Below are positions 38,140-47,039 of a DNA stretch of 64,000 nucleotides, piece after piece. The notes below the pieces were generated by a model that was not told the origin of the DNA, did not search any database, and worked only from the letters and a program-made list of their open reading frames with translations. How positions within the stretch are numbered: the stretch's first letter is position 1; every line of letters starts with the position of its first letter. This DNA comes from Neisseriaceae bacterium JH1-16 (GTDB lineage Bacteria > Pseudomonadota > Gammaproteobacteria > Burkholderiales > Chromobacteriaceae), in NCBI GenBank assembly GCA_025989215.1, contig JAPDNP010000001.1, positions 1,129,032-1,193,031 of the forward strand, written 5' to 3'. The position numbers and the translations under genes are program-made.

Positions 38140-38631
38140 TCAAGCCGTCAACGGCGTCGCATCGATCTCTTCGAGCAGCACCATCAACGCAGTCTCGACC
38201 GTCTGACGCCGCACCGCAGTGCGGTCGCCGTCGAAACGTTTCGAAAACGCCAGCTGCTTGCCATCCGGGCCGGCCAGTCCGAACCAGACCAGGCCGACCG
38301 GTTTCTCGGCGCTGCCACCACCTGGACCGGCGATACCCGACACCGCCACCGCCCAGTCGGCTTTGGCCGCCAGCAGCGCGCCGGCAGCCATCTCGCGCAC
38401 CGTCGCCTCGCTGACCGCGCCGTGTTCGGCCAACGTTGCACCACGCACGCCGAGCAACTGCTGCTTGGCAGCGTTGCTGTAGCTGACGAAGCCCATGTCG
38501 AACCAGTTGGAGCTGCCGGCCACCTCGGTGATTGCGCCGGCAATCAGGCCACCGGTGCAAGATTCTGCCGCGGTGACGCGTTCGCCGCGCGCCAACAGCT
38601 TTGCACCCAATTGTTCAGCCAAGCTGCTCAT
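38140..38631 (-). CDS. pncC: Nicotinamide-nucleotide amidohydrolase PncC (CinA C-terminal type)
   Basis: Deamidates NMN to nicotinate mononucleotide in the pyridine nucleotide cycle. The 163 residues carry TAAESCTGGLIAGAIT near 23-38 with the catalytic Ser, SYSNAAKQQLLGV and VSGIAGPGGGSAEKPVG. It is the stand-alone short form without the N-terminal CinA domain. The ATG at 38631 is preceded by GGAG and overlaps the 3' end of pgi by 17 bases. Confidence 0.92.
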   Translation of the reverse strand: MSSLAEQLGAKLLARGERVTAAESCTGGLIAGAITEVAGSSNWFDMGFVSYSNAAKQQLLGVRGATLAEHGAVSEATVREMAAGALLAAKADWAVAVSGIAGPGGGSAEKPVGLVWFGLAGPDGKQLAFSKRFDGDRTAVRRQTVETALMVLLEEIDATPLTA

Positions 38632-40276
38632 AATGACTCCGGAAGTAAGCAATCAGCCCGTTGGTCGAGGCATCGTGGCTCAGCGGCTCGTCATCGGTCA
38701 GCTGCGGCAGAATCTTCGCCGCCAGCTGCTTGCCGTACTCGACCCCCCACTGATCGAAGGAGTTGATTCCCCAGATCACCCCCTGCACGAACACCTTGTG
38801 CTCATACAGGGCCAGCAGCTTGCCGAGCGCGCGCGGGGTCAACTTGTCGATGGCCAGAGTGTTGGACGGCTGATTGCCCGGGAACAGCTTCTGCGGCAGC
38901 AGCATGTCGACCTGCTCGCCGCTCAGATTCAGCCTGGCCAGTTCGGCCAGCGCCTCGGCTTCGTTCTTGCCGCGCATCAGCGCCTCGGTCTGGGCAAAGC
39001 CGTTGGCCACCAGCACCGCGTGCTGGTGATCGACCGGGTAGTGACTGTTCATCGGAATGATGAAGTCGCTCGGCACCAGACGGGTACCCTGATGCAGCAG
39101 CTGGAAGAACGCATGCTGGCTGTTCACGCCCTCCTCACCCCAGATCACCGGGCCGGTATCGAAGTCGAGCTTTTCGCCGAAGCGGCCGACCTGCTTGCCG
39201 TTCGACTCCATGTCCAACTGCTGGATATGCGCCGGCAGGCGGCGCAGACCATGGTCGTAGGGCATGATCGCGTGGGTATGCGCACCGTAGAAGGTGTTGT
39301 ACCAGACCCCGATCAGCGCCATCAGCACCGGCATGTTGGCCGAAAACGGCGCACTAAAGAAGTGCTCGTCCATCGCGCGGCCGCCGTCCAGAAATTCGGC
39401 GAAACGCTCCGGGCCGATCGCCAGCATCACAGGCAGGCCGATCGCCGACCAGGTCGAGTAACGCCCACCCACCCAGTCCCAGAACGGGAACATATTGGCC
39501 GGATCGATGCCGAACGCCGCCACCGCCGGGCCGTTGGTCGACACCGCGACAAAATGCTTGGCGATGTCAGCTACGCCGGCATGCTGCAGGAACCAGCTGC
39601 GCGCCTCCTCGGCATTGAGCCGCGTCTCCGGTGTGGTAAACGACTTGGACGCTACGATGAACAACGTGGTCGCCGGATCGAGCTGCTGCAGCGTGCGCGC
39701 GATATGCGCGCCGTCGACGTTGGAGACGAAGTGCAGTCGCAGCTCGGGGTGCCAGTACGGCGCCAGCGCCTCGTGCACCATCAACGGGCCAAGGTCCGAG
39801 CCACCGATGCCGAGGTTCACCACATCGGTGATGCGCCGGCCGGTATGGCCGAGCCAGCGGCCACTGCGTACGTCTTCGGCAAAAGCATAGGCGCGTTCGA
39901 GCACCTCGTGCACCTGCGGCACCACATCAGCCCCGTCGACCCCCAGGTTGGCCGAACGCGGCAGACGCAGCGCGGTGTGCAGCACCGCACGATCTTCGCT
40001 GACATTGATGCGCTCACCACAACGCATCCGCCGCATCCAGCCACCCAGGTCGGCCGTTTCGGCCAACTCGATCAATAGCTCCAGCGTGCGCTCGGTCAGC
40101 CGGTTCTTCGAATAATCGAGCAGCAGGCCGTCGAGCTGCACGCTCATTCGCGCGAAGCGGTCCGGCTCCTGCGCGAACAGGTCGCGCATATGCAGGTGCC
40201 GGGTGGCGCGCTGGTGCTGATGCAGCTTCGCCCACACCGGGGTGGTATTGATATCGTTGTAGCGATTTGCGGCCAT
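38615..40276 (-). CDS. pgi: Glucose-6-phosphate isomerase Pgi
   Basis: Interconverts glucose 6-phosphate and fructose 6-phosphate. The 553-residue protein shows VNLGIGGSDLGP near 151-162, the phosphate-binding SKSFTTPET, and the PGI signatures GPVIWGEEGVNSQHAFFQLLHQGT and GVEYGKQLA with the C-terminal catalytic Lys. The start MAANRYNDINTTPVW at 40276 is the likely one; the frame is open a further 20 codons. Confidence 0.96.
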   Translation of the reverse strand: MAANRYNDINTTPVWAKLHQHQRATRHLHMRDLFAQEPDRFARMSVQLDGLLLDYSKNRLTERTLELLIELAETADLGGWMRRMRCGERINVSEDRAVLHTALRLPRSANLGVDGADVVPQVHEVLERAYAFAEDVRSGRWLGHTGRRITDVVNLGIGGSDLGPLMVHEALAPYWHPELRLHFVSNVDGAHIARTLQQLDPATTLFIVASKSFTTPETRLNAEEARSWFLQHAGVADIAKHFVAVSTNGPAVAAFGIDPANMFPFWDWVGGRYSTWSAIGLPVMLAIGPERFAEFLDGGRAMDEHFFSAPFSANMPVLMALIGVWYNTFYGAHTHAIMPYDHGLRRLPAHIQQLDMESNGKQVGRFGEKLDFDTGPVIWGEEGVNSQHAFFQLLHQGTRLVPSDFIIPMNSHYPVDHQHAVLVANGFAQTEALMRGKNEAEALAELARLNLSGEQVDMLLPQKLFPGNQPSNTLAIDKLTPRALGKLLALYEHKVFVQGVIWGINSFDQWGVEYGKQLAAKILPQLTDDEPLSHDASTNGLIAYFRSHYEQLG

Positions 40277-40364
40277 CGGGCGTGACAAGCTTCCGGAAAA
40301 GTCGGCGATGATAAAGAGATGCGGCCTAGCCGTCATGCCGGAGCACGACGGCAGCCGGGCTGGC

Positions 40365-40910
40365 TCAGAGCTTGAGGAAATGTTCGCGGTAGTGCTTCAT
40401 CTCCTCGATCGACTCGAGGATATCGGCCAGCGCCTCGTGCTTGCCCTTCTTCACCACTCCCTTGGCCACTTCCGGCTTCCAGCGCTTGGCCAGTTCCTTC
40501 AGCGTGGACACGTCGAGGTTGCGATAATGGAAGTAGGCCTCCAGCTTAGGCATCCAGCGTGCCATGAAGCGGCGATCCTGGTGGATGGTGTTGCCGCACA
40601 TCGGCGTGGTGCGCGAAGGCACGTACTGCTCCATGAATGCCAACAGCTGCGCCTCGGCGTCGGCCTCGTTGAGCGTCGACGCCTTGACCTTGTCGATCAG
40701 GCCGGTCTTGCCGTGGGTGTTCTTGTTCCAATCGTCCATCCCGTCGAGCACCGCGTCCGACTGGTGAACCACCAGCACCGGCGACTCGGCCACCACGTTG
40801 AGCTGGCTGTCGGTGACGATCATCGCGACTTCGATGATGCGATCGCTGTCAGGATTCAGCCCGGTCATTTCCATGTCGAGCCAGATGAGGTTGTTTTGAT
40901 CTTGTGCCAT
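40365..40910 (-). CDS. orn: Oligoribonuclease Orn
   Basis: Degrades 2-5 nt RNA, including pGpG from cyclic di-GMP turnover; essential in many bacteria. The 181-residue DEDDh exonuclease has the first acidic motif in [11 protein letters not shown] (Asp12, Glu14), [27 protein letters not shown] and [13 protein letters not shown] with the final His and Asp. It is divergent from the M48 protease gene, a usual neighbour. Confidence 0.96.
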   Translation of the reverse strand: MAQDQNNLIWLDMEMTGLNPDSDRIIEVAMIVTDSQLNVVAESPVLVVHQSDAVLDGMDDWNKNTHGKTGLIDKVKASTLNEADAEAQLLAFMEQYVPSRTTPMCGNTIHQDRRFMARWMPKLEAYFHYRNLDVSTLKELAKRWKPEVAKGVVKKGKHEALADILESIEEMKHYREHFLKL

Positions 40911-40989
40911 ACTTGCCGTTCTCTACTAAATGCCGCTATTTTCCGCGAATGAGGCAGCGGCGGCAAACGTTCCCCCCATCCCCTCTCTT

Positions 40990-42237
40990 ATGGCCACTAC
41001 CCTGACCCTGTTGTTCCTGTTCGCCCTGGCCGTCACGCTGACGCTGCGCCTGTGGCTGGCGACCCGCCAGATCCGCCACGTCCGCGCCCACCGCCATGCG
41101 GTGCCCGCCGAATTTGTCGGTGAAATTGCCCTGTCCGACCACCAGAAAGCCGCCGACTACACCATTACCAAGACTCGCCTTGGCATGATCAACGCCCTCG
41201 TCGATACCGCGCTGATAGTGGCACTGACATTGGGTGGCGGCCTGGAATGGCTATGGCAGCTTTCTGCCAAGCTGTTCGACGGCGACATCAGCCGCGGTCT
41301 GGCTCTGGTCGCCGGCGTGACCCTGGTCAGCGGCCTGGTGTCGCTGCCGTTCTCGATCGTGTCGACCTTCGGCATCGAGGCGCGCTACGGCTTTAACAAG
41401 ATCACCCCGCGGCTGTTCATCACCGATCTGATGCGCGGCCTCGTGCTGTCGGCGGCACTCGGTTTGCCCATCCTGGCCTTGGTGCTGTGGCTGATGGCCA
41501 AGATGGGCAGCGCCTGGTGGCTGTGGGTATGGCTGGCATGGACCGGTATCAGCCTGTTGATGTTGGTGATCTACCCGACGGTCATCGCGCCGCTGTTCAA
41601 CAAGTTCAGCCCGCTCGACGACGCCTCGCTCAAGGAGCGCATCGAAGCGCTGCTGAGCCGCACCGGCTTCGCCTCGCGCGGCGTGTTCGTGATGGACGGC
41701 TCCAAGCGCTCCAGCCACGGCAACGCCTACTTCACCGGCTTCGGCGCCGCCAAGCGCATCGTGTTCTTCGATACCCTGCTCAAGCAGTTGAGCCCGGCCG
41801 AGATCGAAGCGGTACTGGCGCACGAACTCGGCCATTTCAAGCTCAAGCACATCACCCAACGCATGGTGCTGACCTTCGCGCTGTCGCTTGGCTTCCTATT
41901 CGTGCTCGGCCTGCTGATCGATGCGCAGTGGTTCTACCTGGGCCTGGGCGTCGACACGCCGTCGACCGCGATGGCGCTGGTGCTGTTCTTCATGGCCATG
42001 CCGGCGTTCACCTTCCCGCTGACGCCGCTGTCCAGCCTGATGTCGCGCCGCCATGAGTACCAGGCCGATGCGTTCGCCGCCCAGGAAACCGACGCGGGCG
42101 AGCTAATCCACGCGCTGACCAAGCTATACCGCGACAACGCCTCGACACTGACGCCGGATCCGCTTCATTCCGCGTTCTACGATTCGCATCCGCCGGCCGC
42201 ATTGCGTATCGCCCAACTGAAAGGAGCCCGACCATGA
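40990..42237 (+). CDS. M48 family (Ste24/CAAX-protease-like) metalloprotease
   Basis: A 415-residue integral-membrane protease. The N-terminal M48_M-type helices are followed by the zinc motif HELGHFKLKH at His278, with the third ligand in RRHEYQADAFA. Hydrophobic segments occur near 5-22, 65-90, 100-125, 155-185, 190-215, 300-320 and 335-350. Ste24 homologues in bacteria probably process membrane proteins. The start at 40990 gives the typical MATTLTLLFLFALAV; an ATG at 40930 is in frame. It overlaps phhB by ATGA. Confidence 0.9.
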   Translation: MATTLTLLFLFALAVTLTLRLWLATRQIRHVRAHRHAVPAEFVGEIALSDHQKAADYTITKTRLGMINALVDTALIVALTLGGGLEWLWQLSAKLFDGDISRGLALVAGVTLVSGLVSLPFSIVSTFGIEARYGFNKITPRLFITDLMRGLVLSAALGLPILALVLWLMAKMGSAWWLWVWLAWTGISLLMLVIYPTVIAPLFNKFSPLDDASLKERIEALLSRTGFASRGVFVMDGSKRSSHGNAYFTGFGAAKRIVFFDTLLKQLSPAEIEAVLAHELGHFKLKHITQRMVLTFALSLGFLFVLGLLIDAQWFYLGLGVDTPSTAMALVLFFMAMPAFTFPLTPLSSLMSRRHEYQADAFAAQETDAGELIHALTKLYRDNASTLTPDPLHSAFYDSHPPAALRIAQLKGARP

Positions 42238-42566
42238 ATCTGACTTCGCTGCGCTGTTCCACCGAACACATGCGCTCCCCGCTGGCCGACGCCACCGCCA
42301 CGCAACTGCTCGCCACCCTGCCCAACTGGCAGACCGAAGGCATCGAGCTGGTAAAGACCTTCAACTTCGCCAATTACCACGAGGTGATGGCGTTCGTGAA
42401 CGCACTGGCCTGGATCGCCCATCAAGAGGACCACCACCCCGACCTGTCGGTGCACTACAACCGCGCGGTGGTGCGCTTCTCCAGCCACGATGCCGGTGCC
42501 CTGACGCTGAACGACTTCATCTGCGCCGCCAAGGCCGAAGCGCTGATCCAGCGCCCCAACGCATGA
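42234..42566 (+). CDS. phhB: Pterin-4a-carbinolamine dehydratase
   Basis: Dehydrates the pterin carbinolamine formed by aromatic amino acid hydroxylases. The 110-residue protein has the catalytic pattern EDHHPDLSVHYNRAVVRFSSHD near residues 64-85 with the required His pair and the later His. It is coupled to the M48 gene and to rsgA by four-base overlaps. No phenylalanine hydroxylase gene is visible in this window. Confidence 0.93.
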   Translation: MNLTSLRCSTEHMRSPLADATATQLLATLPNWQTEGIELVKTFNFANYHEVMAFVNALAWIAHQEDHHPDLSVHYNRAVVRFSSHDAGALTLNDFICAAKAEALIQRPNA

Positions 42567-43426
42567 AGCAGCACGGCCAGATCGTCAAGAGTTACGGCCG
42601 TCGCTTCATCGTCGAGGCGGACGGCGAAAGCTACGACTGCACCACCCGCGGCAAGCGCGTCGACTATGCCTGCGGCGACTTCGTCGACATCCTGGTGCAA
42701 AACCGCGAACAGGCGGTGATCGAAAACTATCACGACCGCAAGAGCCTGCTGTACCGCCAAGACGAATGGCGCACCAAGCTGATCGCCGCCAACGTCAGCC
42801 GCATCCTGTTCGTCACCGCCGCGGTACCGACGCCGAGCGAGGAGCTGCTCAATCGCGGCCTGGTCGCGGCCGAAGCAGCCGACATCGACCCGGTAATCGT
42901 GGTCAACAAGACCGATCTACCGGAAACCGCCATCTGGCTCGACCGCCTGGAAGCCTATCGCTCACTCGGCTATACGGTGATCCTGCTGTCGGCCAAGCAG
43001 GACATCACCCCGCTACGCCCCCTGCTCGATGGCCAGACCAGCGTATTCGTCGGTCAGTCCGGCATGGGCAAGTCGACACTGACCAACGCACTACTGCCCG
43101 ACGCCAACGCGCGGGTCGGCGACATTTCCGAGGCGCTCGATTCCGGTCGGCACACCACTACTCATGCCGCGCTCTATCACCTGGATGGAACAAGCCACCT
43201 GATCGATTCACCCGGTTTGCAGGAATTCGGCCTGAAACATTTGAAGGCGACCGACTTGGTGCACTACCTGCCGGATATGCGCCCCTACATCGGTCAGTGC
43301 CGCTTCCACAACTGCAGCCACCGTCAGGAACCCGGCTGCGCGATCAAGGCAGCCGCCGAGAGCGGTGAGATCCGCCGATCGCGGCTCGAGTTTTTACAGC
43401 GGCTGACCAACGAGCTGTCCTCCTGA
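42563..43426 (+). CDS. rsgA: Ribosome small-subunit GTPase RsgA
   Basis: GTPase that assists late 30S maturation. The 287 residues start with an OB fold; the circularly permuted G motifs appear as NKTD (near 115), the P-loop GQSGMGKST (near 164-172) and DSPG. The C-terminal zinc knuckle is CRFHNCSHRQEPGC near 247-260. It ends the M48-phhB-rsgA unit, and a stem-loop follows. Confidence 0.96.
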   Translation: MKQHGQIVKSYGRRFIVEADGESYDCTTRGKRVDYACGDFVDILVQNREQAVIENYHDRKSLLYRQDEWRTKLIAANVSRILFVTAAVPTPSEELLNRGLVAAEAADIDPVIVVNKTDLPETAIWLDRLEAYRSLGYTVILLSAKQDITPLRPLLDGQTSVFVGQSGMGKSTLTNALLPDANARVGDISEALDSGRHTTTHAALYHLDGTSHLIDSPGLQEFGLKHLKATDLVHYLPDMRPYIGQCRFHNCSHRQEPGCAIKAAAESGEIRRSRLEFLQRLTNELSS

Positions 43427-43444
43427 TTTCAAGCCATTTCCCTT

Positions 43445-43472
43445 AAGCAACCAGCACTTACGCTGGTTGCTT
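43445..43472 (+). terminator. Stem-loop after rsgA
   Basis: AAGCAACCAGC, loop ACTTAC, GCTGGTTGCTT: a perfect 11-bp stem followed by CCTGTC, so a weak T tail. Confidence 0.7.
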
Positions 43473-43500
43473 CCTGTCAAAATTCTACAAATCAAATCAA

Positions 43501-43523
43501 TTAGTTAAATTAATTTTAACTAA
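43501..43523. promoter_or_regulatory. Palindromic A/T-rich element before phbB
   Basis: TTAGTTAAA-TTAAT-TTTAACTAA, perfect 9-bp arms over five bases, in an A/T-rich patch 113 bases before the phbB start. It is a strong candidate operator for the phbB promoter; the regulator is unknown. Confidence 0.55.
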
Positions 43524-43636
43524 ATTCGCTTGGAATATTTACAAAGACACAGCACGGACATATTCTTGTAAAAAAACCATAACAGGCTAACGCTACGCTA
43601 AACCACGCTGACCACAAGAAACCAAGGAGACACAGC

Positions 43637-44374
43637 ATGACCAAACGTATTGCTCTGGTAACCGGCGGAATGGGCGGAATCGGAACTTCGATTTGCCGCG
43701 CGTTGGCTGAAACAGGCCACACCGTTGTTACCACCTACAGCAAGCCCGGCAAGGATCAGGCGTGGCTGGCCGACATGAAGGGCCTCGACCTCGACGTGCA
43801 CGCCTACCAGCTGGACGTCACCGACTACGATGCCTGCCAAGCCGTCATCGCCCAGATCCAGCAGGAAGTCGGCCCGATCGACGTATTGGTCAACAACGCC
43901 GGCATCACCCGTGACGCCAGCTTCAAGAAGCTCGACAAGGCCGCCTGGGACGCCGTGATCAACACCAACCTCAACTCGGTGTTCAATGTCACCAAGCCGG
44001 TGGTCGACAGCATGCTCGAGCGCGGTTTCGGTCGCGTGGTGAATATCTCGTCGATCAACGGCCAGAAAGGCCAATTCGGCCAAACCAACTACTCCGCCGC
44101 CAAGGCCGGCATGCACGGCTTCACCATGGCCCTGGCACAGGAAGTGGCCAAGAAAGGCGTCACCGTCAACACCATCTCGCCGGGCTACATCGGCACCGAC
44201 ATGGTGATGGCCGTTCCGGAAGACGTCCGCAACAAGATCATCGCTCAGATCCCGGTCGGCCGCCTTGGCAAGCCGGAAGAGATCGCTGGCCTGGTCAATT
44301 ACCTGGCTTCGGACATCGCCGGCTTCATCACCGGCGCCGACTTCGCGATCAACGGCGGTCAGCACATGATGTAA
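43637..44374 (+). CDS. phbB: Acetoacetyl-CoA reductase PhbB
   Basis: NADPH reduction of acetoacetyl-CoA to (R)-3-hydroxybutyryl-CoA for polyhydroxybutyrate. The 245-residue short-chain dehydrogenase has TGGMGGIG at 9-16, NNAGITRDASFKKL, the Ser in NISSINGQKGQFGQTNYSAAKAG with Tyr and Lys near 152-156, and SPGYIGTDMV. Those NISSINGQKGQFGQTNYSAAKAG-type features are diagnostic for PhbB rather than FabG. AAGGAGACACAGC precedes the ATG. No phaA or phaC is adjacent. Confidence 0.93.
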   Translation: MTKRIALVTGGMGGIGTSICRALAETGHTVVTTYSKPGKDQAWLADMKGLDLDVHAYQLDVTDYDACQAVIAQIQQEVGPIDVLVNNAGITRDASFKKLDKAAWDAVINTNLNSVFNVTKPVVDSMLERGFGRVVNISSINGQKGQFGQTNYSAAKAGMHGFTMALAQEVAKKGVTVNTISPGYIGTDMVMAVPEDVRNKIIAQIPVGRLGKPEEIAGLVNYLASDIAGFITGADFAINGGQHMM

Positions 44375-44400
44375 GCAGGTTCTTGCCTGTCAGCATCGAC

Positions 44401-44430
44401 ACAAGCCCGGCCCTTCGCCGGGCTTGTTCA
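44401..44430 (+). terminator. Intrinsic terminator of phbB
   Basis: ACAAGCCCGGC, loop CCTTC, GCCGGGCTTGT, then TCATTG: an 11-bp perfect stem with a weak T tail. Confidence 0.75.
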
Positions 44431-44566
44431 TTGCCCCATCAATTGAAGTCATCCCCACCCAGACGGCCCGGCCAGCGCAGGTTCCCACGACAACGGCACA
44501 AGGGAATGTTCTCAGCCCCCGCCGCACCGTAGAATGGCGCTTTCGCCAACATACCTGCCAACTGCC

Positions 44567-45628
44567 ATGAGCCGCTTCTGGAGCCCCATCGTCCATGCCC
44601 TGACACCCTATGTCCCGGGCGAACAACCCAAGCTCACCCAGCTGATCAAACTCAACACCAACGAAAACCCCTACGGCCCGTCACCCAAGGTGCTCGCCGC
44701 GATGCAGGCCGAGCTCGCCGACACCTTGCGCCTCTACCCCGACCCGAATGCCGACAAGCTGAAAGCCGCGATCGCCGCCTACCACGATGTCAGCCCGGCC
44801 CAAGTATTCGTCGGCAACGGCTCGGACGAAGTGCTCGCCCACGCCTTCCAGGCGCTGCTGAAGCACAATGCGCCACTCCTGTTCCCGGACATCACCTACA
44901 GCTTCTACCCGGTGTACTGCGGGCTCTATGGCATCGACTACCGTACCGTACCGTTGAGCGACACACTGGAAATCCGCGGCGAGGACTATCGCCAGGATTG
45001 CGGCGCGATCATCTTCCCCAACCCGAATGCCCCGACCGGCCGCCTGTTGCCGCTGGCAGTGATCGAGGCTCTGCTGGACGAGCACCCGGACCAAGTGGTG
45101 GTCGTGGACGAGGCTTATATCGATTTCGGCGGCGAGAGCGCCATCCCGCTGGTACAACGCTATCCGAACCTGCTGGTTGTGCAGACTCTATCGAAGTCGC
45201 GCTCGCTCGCCGGGCTGCGCGTGGGTTTCGCCATCGGCCACCCGGCACTGATCGAGGCCCTGGACCGGGTGAAGAACAGCTTCAACTCCTACCCGCTCGA
45301 TCGGCTCGCGATCACCGGTGCGGTCGTCTCGTTCGAAGACGAAGCCTATTTCCAGCAAACCTGCCAGGCAGTGATCGCCAGCCGCGAGACACTGAGCGCA
45401 GCGCTGACCGAACTGGGTTTCGAGGTGCTGCCGTCCGCAGCCAACTTCGTGTTTGCCCGCCATCCGAAGCACGACGCAGCAACCCTGGCCGCCGCCTTGC
45501 GCGAGCGCGCCATCATCGTGCGCCACTTCCGTCAGACGCGGATCGAGCAATATCTGCGCATCAGCATCGGCACCGACGCCGAGTGCGGCGCACTGGTGTC
45601 CGCCCTGAAGGAATTGGTTACCGGCTGA
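44567..45628 (+). CDS. hisC: Histidinol-phosphate aminotransferase HisC
   Basis: Transaminates imidazole acetol phosphate in histidine synthesis; class I/II PLP enzyme. The 353 residues have [15 protein letters not shown] near 23-37, [33 protein letters not shown] and the PLP Lys in [14 protein letters not shown] near residue 210. The ATG at 44567 gives [12 protein letters not shown]; an in-frame ATG at 44534 has no better ribosome site. It is isolated from other his genes. Confidence 0.93.
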   Translation: MSRFWSPIVHALTPYVPGEQPKLTQLIKLNTNENPYGPSPKVLAAMQAELADTLRLYPDPNADKLKAAIAAYHDVSPAQVFVGNGSDEVLAHAFQALLKHNAPLLFPDITYSFYPVYCGLYGIDYRTVPLSDTLEIRGEDYRQDCGAIIFPNPNAPTGRLLPLAVIEALLDEHPDQVVVVDEAYIDFGGESAIPLVQRYPNLLVVQTLSKSRSLAGLRVGFAIGHPALIEALDRVKNSFNSYPLDRLAITGAVVSFEDEAYFQQTCQAVIASRETLSAALTELGFEVLPSAANFVFARHPKHDAATLAAALRERAIIVRHFRQTRIEQYLRISIGTDAECGALVSALKELVTG

Positions 45629-45663
45629 TGAGACTCATCTAACGTCGCCATACCGCGCAAACC

Positions 45664-45696
45664 AATAACGGCCCGCAAAAAGCGGGCCGTTATTTT
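45664..45696 (+). terminator. Intrinsic terminator of hisC
   Basis: AATAACGGCCCGC, loop AAAAA, GCGGGCCGTTATT, then TT: a perfect 13-bp stem. Confidence 0.9.
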
Positions 45697-45841
45697 GGAA
45701 AGCGCACCGCTTGGCGGCTGCAGGAAAAGGCAAACAGAAACCGGGAGCCGCGCCCCGGCAACCTCGGTTCAAACGGACAAGCTCCGACCGACATCCGGCC
45801 AACACAGTCGCTATAACGCAAACACAGTCGGAGGATTCGCC

Positions 45842-46303
45842 ATGCCACGACACAGCTGCTTGCTACTGACACCGCTGTTCGGACTCGCCTGCTGGCCGGG
45901 TCAAGCAGCCGAGCGACACAACTGGTTCGACGAGCCCATCGTGCAGTTGTCGTCCGATCTACCCAACTGCCCCGCTCCCGATGGCCCGCTGTTAACCGAG
46001 GAGCAGATGCGCGCCCAGGCGCATGACCGTATCGAGCGTGGCACCAGCTGCTATCTCGCTCACCAATGCCGCTATGCCAACTCCTATACTTACGACCCGG
46101 AAATCGCCGCTGCGGCACAAGCACGACTCCAAGACAAACCGACCTTGCGTGGCAGCACCCTCTGGCTGACCGTCCAGCGGCGCTTCGTCCGCATCGAAGG
46201 CTGCGCCGCCTCACAGCACCAACTGGACGAGCTGGCGCAAGCATTGAGGTCAACACCGGACGTACAGCAGGTCGAAATCTACGCCCATGTGCGACGGCGC
46301 TAA
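45842..46303 (+). CDS. Exported protein with BON-like C-terminus
   Basis: A 153-residue protein. MPRHSCLLLTPLFGLACWPGQAAE is a signal peptide with cleavage near QAA-ER. The C-terminal 50 residues (TLWLTVQRRFVRIEGCAASQHQLDELAQALRSTPDVQQVEIYAHVR, shown only in part here) have the beta-alpha pattern of BON-type transport/nodulation domains. Four cysteines lie in the mature chain, two in SCYLAHQCRYANSYTYDP. GGAGG precedes the ATG by seven bases. Periplasmic location is inferred; function is unknown. Confidence 0.72.
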   Translation: MPRHSCLLLTPLFGLACWPGQAAERHNWFDEPIVQLSSDLPNCPAPDGPLLTEEQMRAQAHDRIERGTSCYLAHQCRYANSYTYDPEIAAAAQARLQDKPTLRGSTLWLTVQRRFVRIEGCAASQHQLDELAQALRSTPDVQQVEIYAHVRRR

Positions 46304-46435
46304 CACCCCCATCTCACCACAGCCGATAGCTCCCCTCCAGGGCATACACCTGATAAAGCTCAATCCCTGCAAGACGACTTGACTCGCCCAACAGCCTTGT
46401 TAGGCTGTGCGCTTTGTCGAACCAGAAAGACCCCG

Positions 46436-46930
46436 ATGGCTGAATCGTTGATCGTTGAAGGTAGCAACAAAGAAGAACGCTACCAGGCGCTGCTGCCACA
46501 AGCAGAGGCGTTGATCGCCGGCGAAACCGACCTGATCGCCGCCCTCGCCAACCTGACGGCCGCACTGGCCATGACCTTCGACTGGCTGTGGAGTGGCTTC
46601 TACCTGGTCAAGGGCGAGCAGCTGGTGCTCGGTCCGTTCCAGGGGCCGATCGCCTGCACCCGCATTCCACACGGCCGCGGCGTCTGCGGCAGCGCCTGGG
46701 CGCAGAACCGTACGCTGGTTGTGCCGGACGTCGACGCGTTTCCCGGTCACATCGCCTGCTCATCGGCGGCACGCTCGGAAATCGTCGTTCCCGTCCATGA
46801 TGCAGCCGGGCGAGTCGTCGCGGTGCTCGATATCGACTCCACCGAGCTCGACAGCTTTGATGCGATCGACGCACGCCACCTTGAAGCACTGGTCGCTCAC
46901 CTCAGCCAGCTGTTCCCTGTCGCGAACTGA
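46436..46930 (+). CDS. msrC: Free methionine-(R)-sulfoxide reductase (fRMsr, GAF type)
   Basis: Reduces free methionine R-sulfoxide. The 164-residue GAF-fold enzyme keeps the three functional cysteines at 74 (IACTR), 84 (GVCGSAW) and 108 (GHIACSSAARSEIVVPV), equivalent to Cys84, Cys94 and Cys118 of the E. coli enzyme (YebR/MsrC). Asp and Glu in the pocket (DVDAFPG, DIDSTE) are also present. It is convergent with the KfrA-like gene, with two hairpins between. Confidence 0.9.
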   Translation: MAESLIVEGSNKEERYQALLPQAEALIAGETDLIAALANLTAALAMTFDWLWSGFYLVKGEQLVLGPFQGPIACTRIPHGRGVCGSAWAQNRTLVVPDVDAFPGHIACSSAARSEIVVPVHDAAGRVVAVLDIDSTELDSFDAIDARHLEALVAHLSQLFPVAN

Positions 46931-47004
46931 CGCTATGGCATAACCGGCCTGCGCCGGAATGCCATAGCGTCACGGCTTCGCCATCGGTAATGGCGAAGCC
47001 GTGA
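46930..47004. terminator. Two tandem perfect hairpins between convergent genes
   Basis: ACGCTATGGCAT pairs with ATGCCATAGCGT (46930-46970, with an inner CCGGC-GCCGG), and TCACGGCTTCGCCAT pairs with ATGGCGAAGCCGTGA (46970-47004). They lie end to end between the fRMsr and KfrA-like stops, without T runs. They probably end both transcripts. Confidence 0.65.
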
Positions 47005-47039
47005 TCATACCGATGGGGCTCTTCGCCCCGCCGAACGGA

